Below are positions 26,576 to 35,278 of a DNA stretch of 64,000 nucleotides, in pieces; within the stretch, counting starts at the first letter, position 1, and each line of letters starts with the position of its first letter. The notes under the pieces are model-generated. The model worked only from the letters and a program-made list of their open reading frames with translations. It had not been told where the DNA came from and searched no databases. The translations under genes were made by a program, and so were the position numbers. Source of the stretch: Gynuella sp. (GTDB taxonomy: Bacteria; Pseudomonadota; Gammaproteobacteria; Pseudomonadales; Natronospirillaceae); contig JANQHX010000104.1 in NCBI GenBank assembly GCA_028282465.1, forward strand, positions 55,975 through 119,974, given 5' to 3'.

Positions 26576-27313
26576 ATGTTTGATGTAAAAGGTAAGATCG
26601 CATTAGTAACTGGTGCTAACCGTGGCATCGGCAAAGCGTACGTAGAAACATTAGTGAAGTTAGGTGCGAGCAAGGTTTACGCTGCGGGGCGAGATTTGGC
26701 TCTCGTTGAAGAAGTGGTAAAAATTAACCCGGAAGTAATATCCCCAGTTAAGTTGGACGTGACTAACGCAGCGCAGATTGAAGCGCTGAAGAGCAATATC
26801 CCAGCGCTTGATCTGCTGATCAACAATGCCGGCATTGCCAATGGCACCTTCAGCATTGGTGAAGATGCTGTTGAGATTGCTCGCCTAGAAATGGACACGA
26901 ATTACTTCGGGCCTTTGCAAATTATTCATGCACTACTGGATAAGTTGAAGGCATCAGAGAATGGTGCAATCGTGAATGTTTCATCCATTGTGGGCTACAG
27001 TAATTTCCCGGCGCTAGGACCTTATTCGGCCACAAAAGCGGCAATAAAGTCTCTTTCAGAAGGTTTACGTATTGAGCTTGATGGTACCAACATTGAAATA
27101 TTTGGTGTTTACCCAGGCCCAATTGAAACCCGTCTAACGGAAGGCATGGAGATGCCAAAAGGAACCACGACTCAGGTAGCTGAAGAAACCTTTGATGGCA
27201 TGGCGTCAGGCAAATTAGAAATATTCCCTGATGACTTTTCTAAGCAAATGAGTGGTTTATATTTTGACCACCCAGAAAAGCTGGCTGAAGCCTTTAAACA
27301 AATGCACCTGTAA
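26576..27313 (+). CDS. short-chain dehydrogenase/reductase
   Basis: 245 residues from the second of two adjacent ATGs, 7 bases after an AAGGAG site; an upstream in-frame GTG at 26519 is less likely because it lacks a site and would run into the promoter region. The NAD(P) motif TGANRGIG and the NNAG motif are present, and the catalytic Ser/Tyr/Lys appear as VSSIVGYS and YSATK. It is a cytoplasmic oxidoreductase; the substrate is unknown. Control by the divergent LysR protein is likely. Confidence 0.85.
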   Translation: MFDVKGKIALVTGANRGIGKAYVETLVKLGASKVYAAGRDLALVEEVVKINPEVISPVKLDVTNAAQIEALKSNIPALDLLINNAGIANGTFSIGEDAVEIARLEMDTNYFGPLQIIHALLDKLKASENGAIVNVSSIVGYSNFPALGPYSATKAAIKSLSEGLRIELDGTNIEIFGVYPGPIETRLTEGMEMPKGTTTQVAEETFDGMASGKLEIFPDDFSKQMSGLYFDHPEKLAEAFKQMHL

Positions 27314-27421
27314 CCAACCAGAACTCCCCTATCTGTTTGGTCTACCGGAAGGGTTAAAGACGCTTGGAACTTCTGTGACATTGCAGCTTCTAAGTTTGTC
27401 TTTAACCCGAACTTTAATTCC

Positions 27422-28192
27422 ATGCCCAAAGTTGCTGAAATTGAAAATAGAATCGCCCATGCCTTTGCAATTGAAGTAGAAGTAACCGAACTCGATCTGA
27501 CTTGGGCATTTCAGCGCGACCATCTAATTTACGCAACCCAGGGTTTGGTGGAGATTGAAACCGATTCTGCCAGTTGGCGGTTACCTGGGAACAGAGCAGT
27601 GTGGATGAAAGGCCAACAAACCGGTCGTTGTTTAAGTAAAGGGCCGTTTAAAGGCGTGTCAATTTTCTTCGATCAAGAAACCGTGCACCCTTCGATTACG
27701 CAGTGTCGAGTATTTGAAATCAGTAATTTAGCTAGAGAAATGATTTTACATGCTCACGACTGGGGGCCAGATCGAGACCCAGAAGACAAATCTGGTGACC
27801 GCTACTTTCATACCTTGGCTGATCTGTGTTTTAAGCTCATGCATAAACCAGAAACCCTTTGTCTACCCAAAGCAAAATCTAAAGTCGTACAAAGCGTTTT
27901 GGACAAAACCGTTTCGGAAATAGCCTCTCCCATTACATTCTCTGACTTGGTTCCCGCAGCTAACATGTCAGAACGTAACCTAGCCCGTCGCATTCAATCT
28001 GAAATCCATATGTCTTGGCGGCAATATCAAACCCGGGCGCGAATGATTCATGCGATGGACTTATTAGCAAGAGGCAAAACCATTTCGACCACTGCATTGG
28101 AAGTCGGGTTCCAAAACTTGGGTGCGTTTAGCACTGCCTTTGGGAAAACCACAGGGCAAACACCTAGTCAGTATCAGAAACAATTTGCCTGA
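27422..28192 (+). CDS. AraC-family regulator with N-terminal sensor
   Basis: 256 residues. The first 120 residues look like a cupin-type sensor (GLVEIETDSASWRLPGNRAVWM). The C-terminal 100 residues are an AraC-type DNA-binding domain with ITFSDLVPAANMSERNLARRI and TTALEVGFQNLGAFSTAFGKTTGQTPSQYQ. It follows the dehydrogenase and precedes the peroxiredoxin-like gene, and a hairpin/T-run follows its stop. It probably controls the redox-type genes after it (inference). No strong ribosome site was seen. Confidence 0.82.
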   Translation: MPKVAEIENRIAHAFAIEVEVTELDLTWAFQRDHLIYATQGLVEIETDSASWRLPGNRAVWMKGQQTGRCLSKGPFKGVSIFFDQETVHPSITQCRVFEISNLAREMILHAHDWGPDRDPEDKSGDRYFHTLADLCFKLMHKPETLCLPKAKSKVVQSVLDKTVSEIASPITFSDLVPAANMSERNLARRIQSEIHMSWRQYQTRARMIHAMDLLARGKTISTTALEVGFQNLGAFSTAFGKTTGQTPSQYQKQFA

Positions 28193-28198
28193 AGATAA

Positions 28199-28230
28199 TT
28201 TGTCATATTGGACAAAACATTTGTCTTTTT
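28199..28230 (+). terminator. overlapping hairpins ending in a T-run
   Basis: TTTGTC (28199-28204), GACAAA (28211-28216) and TTTGTC (28220-28225) can form two mutually exclusive 6-bp stems. The second, with a 3-base loop, is followed by TTTTT (28226-28230), which makes it terminator-like. It lies just after the AraC stop and 70 bases before the peroxiredoxin-like ATG. The stems are short, so function is uncertain. Confidence 0.45.
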
Positions 28231-28299
28231 AGCCGAAGCATCCCTCGATCATCTTCTTAAACTGAACGTGCAATTTAAATATTGTTTAAGGAGAACAAG

Positions 28300-28863
28300 A
28301 TGAAGCTTATCCCAACTGACCAGGCACCGGCTTTTCAAGGTAATGCCGCTTTTGAAAAGTCTTTTCAATTTTCTGATTACCAACATCGTACCCTGCTGCT
28401 TAGCTTTTTGAGATTTGCAGGTTGCCCTGTGTGTAATCTTCACACAAGAGAAATGATTAAGCGATATTCCGAATTACAAAATCACTCGATTGATTTGGTG
28501 CTGGTATACCACTCTTCCCTAGAAAATATTCACCGCTTAGTGACACCAAAGATGAAAATCCCATTCACCATTCTTGCCGACCCCAACAAAACAATATACC
28601 AACTCTATGGTGTAGAAAAATCTCCCTCAGCGATGAGATCAATCAAAGCCATTGGCGAAGCACTACGCGCGGTTAGCCTGGGATTTATACCGGATATGAA
28701 ATCTATTGAAGGTGGCCAACATGGCTTACCTGCGGACTTTCTGATTCAAAACGGCATTATTAAAGCCGCGCACTATGGCAGGCATGGAGCTGACCATCTA
28801 TCCATCGATCAGGTACTCAACGCGAATAAAACATCTGTTATGCAGAAGGAGTTTGCTCAGTGA
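28300..28863 (+). CDS. AhpC/TSA-family peroxiredoxin-like protein
   Basis: 187 residues. The ATG at 28300 is chosen because AAGGAG lies 6 bases upstream; a TTG six codons earlier would overlap that site. A thioredoxin-fold core carries CPVC (C42 and C45) after a strand LLLSFLRFAG, as in peroxiredoxin-like AhpC/TSA proteins. It may reduce peroxides or act as a thiol oxidoreductase; the reaction is not certain. It is the first of a tight group with the ABM protein (4-base overlap) and the hydrolase-OsmC gene. Confidence 0.75.
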   Translation: MKLIPTDQAPAFQGNAAFEKSFQFSDYQHRTLLLSFLRFAGCPVCNLHTREMIKRYSELQNHSIDLVLVYHSSLENIHRLVTPKMKIPFTILADPNKTIYQLYGVEKSPSAMRSIKAIGEALRAVSLGFIPDMKSIEGGQHGLPADFLIQNGIIKAAHYGRHGADHLSIDQVLNANKTSVMQKEFAQ

Positions 28864-29153
28864 TTACTCTATACATTCAAGTAGCTACAAACCCAGATTC
28901 ACAGCAAGCATTTATCCAAGAGGTAAATCAGTTAGCTGACAAATTACTGTCTCAGAAAAAATGTGAGGTGTTTCAGCTTAGCCTAGCCCCACAAGATCCT
29001 AACCAGATAAAAATTTTTGAATCTTGGTCTAGTGCTGAGAGTTTTAAGGAATACGAAGAAAGTGAAGAATACAAAGAATTTATCAATACCATTCGACCTA
29101 TGTTGGCTGGGGCCCCAAACAAGATGCAATTCCTGTCTGAAATTGTCTCTTGA
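28860..29153 (+). CDS. antibiotic biosynthesis monooxygenase (ABM)-like protein
   Basis: 97 residues from a GTG that overlaps the preceding stop by 4 bases, implying translational coupling. The small alpha+beta ferredoxin-like ABM pattern is visible: LYIQVATNPDSQQAFIQEVNQLADKL, then EVFQLSLAPQDPNQIKIFESWSS and YKEFINTIRPML. Members are dimeric and cofactor-free; the substrate is unknown. Co-location with thiol proteins hints at detoxification of reactive organic compounds (inference). Confidence 0.7.
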   Translation: MITLYIQVATNPDSQQAFIQEVNQLADKLLSQKKCEVFQLSLAPQDPNQIKIFESWSSAESFKEYEESEEYKEFINTIRPMLAGAPNKMQFLSEIVS

Positions 29154-29216
29154 AAAAGTTGAACTCAAGTCATTAATTTAGTCTAAGGTTACTCTGAATC
29201 CTCATGGAGTCGCCTT

Positions 29217-30422
29217 ATGCGTAAAAAAGTAGAGTTTACTAGCCAAGGTAATGTCTTGGCTGGATTATTGGAATACCCAGAAACAGATGTTCGTTGTTAT
29301 GCATTATTTGCTCACTGCTTTACGTGCGGTAAAGATATCGCAGCTGCTTCAAGAATTTCATCTGCACTGATTAAAAAAGGCATTGCTGTTTTACGGTTTG
29401 ATTTTACCGGGTTAGGTAATAGTGACGGTGATTTCAGCAACACTCACTTTTCGTCTAATGTTCAGGACTTAATAGCGGCTGCAGAATTTTTGGGGCAAGA
29501 ATATCAGGCACCAGCGTTGCTTATTGGCCATAGTTTAGGCGGTGCAGCTGTACTATCCGCTGCATCGGAGTTATCCAGTGTGAAAGCCATAGTTACCCTG
29601 GGTGCGCCTCACAGTGCCAAACATGTAGTGCATAATTTTCATACTTCCTTAGACGAAATAAACCAAAAAGGTGAAGCCGAAGTTTCCTTAGGACTAAGAA
29701 AGTTTGTCATTAAAAAACAGTTCATAACCGATTTGGAAAATCAAACTGAAGACCACATAAAGAATTTACGAAAAGCGCTCTTAGTGATGCATTCTCCTGT
29801 TGATGAAACCGTTAATATTGCAGAAGCAGAAAAAATATATAAAAGTGCAATGCATCCAAAAAGCTTTATTAGTTTAGATAAAGCAGATCACCTTATCTCG
29901 AAAAAAGCAGACTCTGAGTATGCAGCTGAAGCGATTGCAGGTTGGGCTAGCCGATACCTTCCTGAACTAGAAACAAAGAATGAAAAGGTGTCATCTGGGC
30001 ATGTGTTGGTTGAAGAAAAAGACCATGTGTTCCTTCAGCATGTAAGTACGGACAATCATTATTGGTTGGCGGATGAGCCCAAGTCTGTCGGAGGAGCCGA
30101 TGCTGGTCCAGATCCTTATGAGCACTTGCTCGCGGCATTAGGTACTTGTACCTCGATGACATTAAGGATGTATGCGAATCGGAAAAAACTGCCCTTAGAT
30201 AATATTCGCGTTGAGCTGAAACATGATCGTGAATACATCACTGATTGCGAAGGCTGTGAAGAAAAGCCATTAAAAATGGATAACCTTCATAGAGAGATAA
30301 CATTAGTCGGTGACCTTACCGAAAGCGAAAGAAAAAGGCTGATGGAGATTGCGGATCGCTGCCCAGTGCATCAAACCCTTGAAGGTCCAATGAGAGTGTT
30401 AACAACAGCGAAAGAATCTTAG
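29217..30422 (+). CDS. alpha/beta hydrolase-OsmC fusion protein
   Basis: 401 residues. Residues about 1-250 are a serine hydrolase with the nucleophile motif GHSLGG (S106). Residues about 265-398 are an OsmC/Ohr-type domain with the two redox cysteines in GTCTS and RCPVH. OsmC proteins reduce organic hydroperoxides. This bifunctional layout is known in bacteria and suggests release and reduction of peroxidised acyl groups. It lies 63 bases after the ABM gene, the same orientation, so it may share the transcript. Confidence 0.88.
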   Translation: MRKKVEFTSQGNVLAGLLEYPETDVRCYALFAHCFTCGKDIAAASRISSALIKKGIAVLRFDFTGLGNSDGDFSNTHFSSNVQDLIAAAEFLGQEYQAPALLIGHSLGGAAVLSAASELSSVKAIVTLGAPHSAKHVVHNFHTSLDEINQKGEAEVSLGLRKFVIKKQFITDLENQTEDHIKNLRKALLVMHSPVDETVNIAEAEKIYKSAMHPKSFISLDKADHLISKKADSEYAAEAIAGWASRYLPELETKNEKVSSGHVLVEEKDHVFLQHVSTDNHYWLADEPKSVGGADAGPDPYEHLLAALGTCTSMTLRMYANRKKLPLDNIRVELKHDREYITDCEGCEEKPLKMDNLHREITLVGDLTESERKRLMEIADRCPVHQTLEGPMRVLTTAKES

Positions 30423-30812
30423 GAATTAACTTTCTCATGTTTGGCCTGTACATATTAATTGCCACAGTGTCAGGTAATTAAAACTTGTCGCTATATTAGT
30501 AATTTAAAGAAGCGGTTTTAAGAAACAAAAAATTTGTTAAGTTAATGAAAATATCAATATTGCGCAAAATGAAAAGCTGTTGGTTTCACTAAAGCAATAG
30601 GAGCGACCTAGGCCTGAAAGCAAGTAATTCATCTGGCTGAGCATTTGACACTAAACAGGGTGATAACTAAATTAAAAGCCTGCTTCGTTATGTATTCTAG
30701 AAACTAAATATCATTAGCGAATCTACATGAAAGGAAAAACTAAATCGTAAAACATCGCAGAGTTGGTGCGAACGCACCAATTTAAAACTGACACAGGATT
30801 GTTGGAGACATC
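30423..30812. other. 390-base gap before secreted protein gene
   Basis: No ORF or RNA gene was recognised in this AT-rich stretch. Its only clear structure is the perfect hairpin at 30763-30780. The promoter of the secreted protein gene must lie here, but no clear boxes could be chosen. Confidence 0.45.
30763..30780. promoter_or_regulatory. perfect inverted repeat in the 5' leader of secreted protein gene
   Basis: TTGGTGCG and CGCACCAA arms (8 bp) surround a 2-base AA centre, giving an 18-base palindrome 32 bases before the ATG at 30813. It could be an operator or a leader hairpin; a T-run follows only weakly. Confidence 0.4.
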
Positions 30813-31850
30813 ATGATTTTAAATAAAGCCATTAAAGCATCTGCTGCATTAGTAGCTGCATTACTTTCCACTTACTCTTTTTCAGCTGAAGTCATTTATG
30901 ACCGAGCGCTTTCCTTCGGAGTTGTTTCATCTACTGAAGATAGTCGTTATGGTTTTCCAGGGCTATCGGATGGTGGCGTAAGAACCCCTAATGGACAGAT
31001 CGCTGTTAATACGGATTTTGAAGCGGTTGCTGCCACTCCAGATCAAGCTTCAGAATTTACTGAAGCTGGGTTCTATTTCTTAACTTATTGTGAAACAGAA
31101 AATGGATCCTTTGGTTTGGATTTACCACTTGAAAGTTATTCATTTTTTCAAACAACTCGAAGAGAGATTCGTGCGAGTATCTTTGTGGACGGCGTTGAAG
31201 GTATTTGTGATGGCACCGTTCGAGGTGCAATGGCTTGGAACTTTGAGTTTGAGGGTCTAGGTGACGAAATCATTTTGTCTGAATTTGTCGACGTTGATAC
31301 TCGCACATTAGAAGTCATTACTGCTCAGCCTATGGCTAAAGTATTTGCATCCGTAAATTTCAGTGGCGATATATACAATTTCGAAATGTCTTCATTAGAC
31401 GGAATTAATTGGTCTTCAGTGCTGCCACCTGAAATAGGTACCGCTTCCCAACCAACCTTTTTAGCAAACAAATATTTCAGTATTGATGCCAACGACTTTT
31501 TATATGAATCCATTGAGCTTTCCTATTTTTCAGGTAACTCTTTTGTGATGAATATACTAAAAGCTTATTTTTTAACGTCACGATTGTTCGATAGAGAATT
31601 TTTCTTTCAGGCTCGGGTAGAAGGTGAAACCGACACTGTTTATATTCATTACACAATTAATGGTGAAGAATTTAATGTTGGCACCTCAGCTTACAACTAT
31701 ATTATGGAAGCGGGTGACAACCGTAGCTTCACTCATACTATTCCAGCATTTGTTGAACTGGAGTCTGGTGACGTTGTGGAGTTTTATGCTACCTATAATA
31801 TTGGTGGTGTGTTTTACGATACCGTTCGTCAAACGGCGACGGTTTTCTAA
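30813..31850 (+). CDS. secreted protein of unknown function
   Basis: 345 residues with a signal peptide ending near TYSFSA (residue 25). The mature part is acidic and beta-rich, poor in Lys and Cys (two cysteines, near FLTYCE and EGICDG). The C-terminal 90 residues (about 255-345) look like an immunoglobulin-like beta sandwich ending in a Thr-rich strand. No family is recognised. The ribosome site TTGGAGA is 8 bases before the ATG. It is a single-gene unit. Confidence 0.6.
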   Translation: MILNKAIKASAALVAALLSTYSFSAEVIYDRALSFGVVSSTEDSRYGFPGLSDGGVRTPNGQIAVNTDFEAVAATPDQASEFTEAGFYFLTYCETENGSFGLDLPLESYSFFQTTRREIRASIFVDGVEGICDGTVRGAMAWNFEFEGLGDEIILSEFVDVDTRTLEVITAQPMAKVFASVNFSGDIYNFEMSSLDGINWSSVLPPEIGTASQPTFLANKYFSIDANDFLYESIELSYFSGNSFVMNILKAYFLTSRLFDREFFFQARVEGETDTVYIHYTINGEEFNVGTSAYNYIMEAGDNRSFTHTIPAFVELESGDVVEFYATYNIGGVFYDTVRQTATVF

Positions 31851-31872
31851 CTCTACATAATTGTATTTACAT

Positions 31873-31900
31873 AAAAAATGAAGGCCTCGTCTGAGGCCTT
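31873..31900 (-). terminator. rho-independent terminator of rsgA
   Basis: AAGGCCTC and GAGGCCTT arms (8 bp, perfect) with a GTCT loop; on the minus strand the stem is followed by CATTTTTT. It starts 7 bases after the rsgA stop. The plus side has no T-run, so it serves the minus strand. Confidence 0.85.
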
Positions 31901-31906
31901 TGCGAA

Positions 31907-32944
31907 CTACCTATTTCGATTTCTCTTTTCTTTCATCACAGACTTAACCATTTTGCCAAACTCTTTGTCCCTTAACCTTCGTTCAGCCAGAGTTGATGAA
32001 TTTCGAAGATCTTCTCTTAACAGCTTTTTATAACTTTGAAGGCGCCGAAGTTCTAGTTCACCACTGGCTATTGCGGCTTGAACTGCACACCCAGGCTCCG
32101 ACTCGTGTTGGCAGTCTTTAAACCGACAATGTTTGGCTAGTTCAGTGATGTCTTCAAACGTTTGTTCAATACCATCATGAACATCCGTAAGTTGCAGTTC
32201 TCGCATGCCTGGCGTATCAATAATGAGTCCACCAATAGGCAATTGATGCATAGATCTAGAAGTAGTGGTGTGCTTGCCTTTGCTATCATCTTCTCGAATG
32301 GTGCCTGTGGATTGAAGGTCGGTACCAGCAAGTGAATTGATGAGTGTTGACTTGCCAGCTCCGGAAGAGCCCATGACAGCCAAGGTTTTTCCTGGCTGGC
32401 ACCAAGGATGAAGCTGCTGAACGCTTTCCGAATCCAAGCCATTGATTGCCACCGTAGCAACCTGACTCGAAAGCTTAGAAGCCTGCAGGCAAAGCTCTTC
32501 TACTTGATCACTTTCATCGGCTCGTGTCAGCACAAGTACGGGTTCGACTTGAGCCTCAAATGCCAGACTTAAATAGCGCTCCATTCTATTGAGATTGAAA
32601 TCGTGATTCATGCTTGTCACGATGAAGAGCGTATCAATGTTACTGGCGATAAGCTGTTCTTGAACTTTGCTGCCCGCCGCTTTTCGTTTAAAAACAGATT
32701 GTCGATCTAATAAACGTATAAATTGAAAGCTTTCGTCCAGCAAAATCCAATCACCTACTGCAAATGCAGGCCAGTTAGGATTTATCGTTAAAATTCTATT
32801 TTGTTTATTAGATAAAATTGATATTTGGTTTCGTTGAACTTCAATAATGCGTGCTGGCTTAACCTGATCCCATTCGTCTAAGGTAATTTGTTGTTGAAAA
32901 AAAGGCTGCCAGCCAAAGCTCTGTAAGGTTTGGAAATCGAACAT
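31907..32944 (-). CDS. rsgA: ribosome small-subunit biogenesis GTPase RsgA
   Basis: 345 residues from the ATG at 32944, chosen because the protein start MFDFQTLQSFGWQ matches the usual beginning of this family; an in-frame TTG-type extension of 25 codons upstream is less likely. An OB fold is followed by a circularly permuted GTPase with GSSGAGKS (G1), then DTPGM, and a C-terminal zinc knuckle CRFKDCQHESEPGC. RsgA matures the 30S subunit by releasing RbfA. The G4 TRAD motif comes before G1, as expected. It has a long structured leader and is not in an operon. Confidence 0.9.
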   Translation of the reverse strand: MFDFQTLQSFGWQPFFQQQITLDEWDQVKPARIIEVQRNQISILSNKQNRILTINPNWPAFAVGDWILLDESFQFIRLLDRQSVFKRKAAGSKVQEQLIASNIDTLFIVTSMNHDFNLNRMERYLSLAFEAQVEPVLVLTRADESDQVEELCLQASKLSSQVATVAINGLDSESVQQLHPWCQPGKTLAVMGSSGAGKSTLINSLAGTDLQSTGTIREDDSKGKHTTTSRSMHQLPIGGLIIDTPGMRELQLTDVHDGIEQTFEDITELAKHCRFKDCQHESEPGCAVQAAIASGELELRRLQSYKKLLREDLRNSSTLAERRLRDKEFGKMVKSVMKEKRNRNR

Positions 32945-33024
32945 GATTTGCCCCAAGAATTCTTTGTTTATTCTGGGGTACAAGACCCCGGCCATGTTGC
33001 TGCTGAGATTTAGCAGCATTAAGA

Positions 33025-33066
33025 ACCGGGCGAAGACTGAAAGCTATTGGTTGTCTTCTACCCGGT
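33025..33066 (-). promoter_or_regulatory. large inverted repeat in rsgA leader
   Basis: ACCGGG-C-GAAGAC (33025-33037) pairs with GTCTTC-TA-CCCGGT (33053-33066), giving a 12-bp stem with a small internal mismatch. Two smaller hairpins, TGCTGCT/AGCAGCA and GGGGT/ACCCC, follow before the rsgA ATG. It may be a leader RNA element or an operator. Confidence 0.45.
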
Positions 33067-33175
33067 GAGTGTTTGCTACAATCATTTTTTCACCTCGGAT
33101 AGTTTTGAATTGAAATGGAATTATCGACCAGAATATTTATTCTGACAATAACCTCATTAGATTAATTCTGTTGAT

Positions 33176-33613
33176 CTAAGCTAAGTCCATTGCAAGTTCT
33201 TTAAATGCTTCTGCTCTTTGACTGATTGCCCAGCCAATTTTCGGCCGATCTTCTATGTTCTCAATGCGAAAGTCAGGATAATCTTCGCCTTCCATAAGAA
33301 TGTTGGCTGCACGTTGCCACTTATTAGAAAAATGAACCAGCGCATCTTTTGCACCCTCTACTCCGCCCATGCCCACAATGTCAGTGGGGTGATCGCCTGT
33401 CACCACAAACCAACCATGAAAACCTGGCGTACCGACACTTTGCACCACCCAAATTGAGGTCAAGGGTACTTTCATCCAAATGGGTTCTTTGGATATGTTT
33501 CCGCGAACAATTTGCCTTGAATCAAAATAGCGCTTTATGTCCTTTTTGCATTCGGTTAACCAGATGTGTCGATTAAAACGATTGCGGTAGTTTATATGAG
33601 ATGTGTCTGGCAA
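33176..33613 (-). CDS. DUF4826-like small protein
   Basis: 145 residues, soluble. The pattern KVPLTSIWVVQ, WFVVTGDHPTDIVGMGGVEGAKDALVHFSNKWQRAA matches my memory of the DUF4826 family (a short conserved WVISGDLPTD-type core). No function is known for that family. It stands alone between rsgA and the DASS transporter. Confidence 0.6.
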   Translation of the reverse strand: MPDTSHINYRNRFNRHIWLTECKKDIKRYFDSRQIVRGNISKEPIWMKVPLTSIWVVQSVGTPGFHGWFVVTGDHPTDIVGMGGVEGAKDALVHFSNKWQRAANILMEGEDYPDFRIENIEDRPKIGWAISQRAEAFKELAMDLA

Positions 33614-33716
33614 GTGCGACCTTGTCGTTCGATTAGTTGGACGAATTATTAGTTTATGCGAAGCCTTTGTTCAGAAGAAGCCGTCTAGAAAAACTTATTA
33701 AGTCTTTTGGTACCAG

Positions 33717-33802
33717 TGAGTTCATTTGACGAACTCAGTCAAAGGGTTCATTAAGCTATTTTAGCTGAATAATGGTTAAACCGATTGAGCTGATTTAGCT
33801 CA
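33717..33802. promoter_or_regulatory. two perfect palindromes upstream of DASS transporter
   Basis: TGAGTTC/GAACTCA (33717-33723 and 33731-33737, 7-base spacer) and TGAGCT/AGCTCA (33786-33791 and 33797-33802, 5-base spacer) lie 75-160 bases before the transporter ATG. Between them AGCT-attttAGCT repeats the AGCT core. They may be operators; no regulator can be named. Confidence 0.4.
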
Positions 33803-33877
33803 TAAGCAGATGATTGATTATCAACTACAGTAAGTCTATTCAGTTCCTAAATCTATCTGACTTTCAGGTATCCATCC

Positions 33878-35266
33878 ATGACTAAATCTAGAAAGCAACG
33901 CCTTTTTGCTTCGGTATTTCTCGTTCTCATGATTCTGATCGGTGAAACCATTGGCCTGCCATTTGGTGACCTTACTCGGTCGCAAGAAATTACGGCAATC
34001 ATTTTGATTATCGCTGCAGTCTTGTGGATCACAGAATGGGTTTCATTATTCGTGGTCAGCTTTTTAATTCTGGCTTTAGAAATTATTTGGCTTTTACCTG
34101 TCTTGCAGGTTGAGGAACTCGCTAGCAAGAAAGACATTTTCTTTTCGCCGTTCTTCTCAAATATTATTTTGCTATTCTTGGGTGGTTTCGTTTTATCGTC
34201 TTTGATGCAGAAGTATGGGTTAGACATCAAATTTGCCCAACTCATTCTAGACCGAACCAAAGGCAAGCCAGCAATGACCCTGTTGGGAATCATTTTGGTG
34301 TGTTCGTTTCTATCTATGTGGATCAGTAATACCGCAACCACAGCAATGATGTTGACCATGGTGTTCCCATTATTAAAACGAATTCCTGACGATCAACCTT
34401 TTCGAAAAGCATTGGTTCTTGCGATCCCCTTTGCTTGTAATTTAGGTGGCATTGGAACACCTATTGGTACGCCGCCCAATGCAATCGCTCTCTCATATTT
34501 AACTAAACAAGGTTTTAACCTGAGCTTTTTAGATTGGATATTATTCACATCACCGTTTCTTGTTTTCTTTTTGGTTCTGCTCTGGCAGCTACTATTAAGG
34601 GTTTTCCCAGCAGGTGACCTCACCCTGGAAATTGATGTAAGAGACTCTGGTAAAACCACGTACAAACATGTTTTAGCCATTTCTATTTTTGGTTTAACGG
34701 CTATCGGCTGGTTCACTGGCAGCTACACCGGATTAAGCACAGGAACCGTAGCGTTATTGCCTATTATTGCGTGCTTCTGGTTAGGTTTATTGGACAGCTC
34801 TGATTTTCGTTCGTTGCCTTGGGATGTTCTATATATGGTAGCCGGCGGCTTGGCTCTTGGCGTCGCTTTAAACACCAGTGGTTTAGGGGCGGTATTGGTA
34901 GGGCAATTACCACTAGACGCTTCACCATTGATCCTCTTATCCATAGCTGCGGGTGTTGCACTGGTGATGTCCACAGTCATGAGTAATACCGCGACAGCTG
35001 GTTTAATTATTCCGTTAGTGATGTCTTTGAATTTCGCATCTGAATATATGCTTTCATTGGTTCTGGCGTTAGCCATGATGTGCTCTATGGCAATGGCCCT
35101 GCCCGTAAGTACTCCGCCTAATGCCATTGCGTTTAGTTCAAATGCTATTAAGACTAAAGATATGATTATGATTGGTGGCTTAATTGGTGTAGTTGGTTTT
35201 ATAGTAGTTGCGTTAGTAGGCTCCGCTTACTGGAAATTCATGATTGCCTTGCTAGGCATCGCATAG
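33878..35266 (+). CDS. DASS (SLC13-type) sodium/divalent anion symporter
   Basis: 462 residues, about 11-12 membrane segments. Two inverted SNT motifs, MWISNTATTA and VMSNTATAGL, and two GTPPNAIA/STPPNAIA loops are present, as in SLC13/CitT-family sodium-dependent dicarboxylate or sulphate transporters. It should import C4-dicarboxylates or related anions; the exact substrate cannot be read. The following zinc-ribbon gene starts 13 bases after the stop and may be co-transcribed. Confidence 0.85.
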   Translation: MTKSRKQRLFASVFLVLMILIGETIGLPFGDLTRSQEITAIILIIAAVLWITEWVSLFVVSFLILALEIIWLLPVLQVEELASKKDIFFSPFFSNIILLFLGGFVLSSLMQKYGLDIKFAQLILDRTKGKPAMTLLGIILVCSFLSMWISNTATTAMMLTMVFPLLKRIPDDQPFRKALVLAIPFACNLGGIGTPIGTPPNAIALSYLTKQGFNLSFLDWILFTSPFLVFFLVLLWQLLLRVFPAGDLTLEIDVRDSGKTTYKHVLAISIFGLTAIGWFTGSYTGLSTGTVALLPIIACFWLGLLDSSDFRSLPWDVLYMVAGGLALGVALNTSGLGAVLVGQLPLDASPLILLSIAAGVALVMSTVMSNTATAGLIIPLVMSLNFASEYMLSLVLALAMMCSMAMALPVSTPPNAIAFSSNAIKTKDMIMIGGLIGVVGFIVVALVGSAYWKFMIALLGIA

Positions 35267-35278
35267 AGGGTTTGCATT

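Noticed and set aside
34393..35127. Minus-strand frames over the DASS transporter.
   Set aside because: They are mirror images of a hydrophobic membrane-protein gene with conserved SNT motifs.
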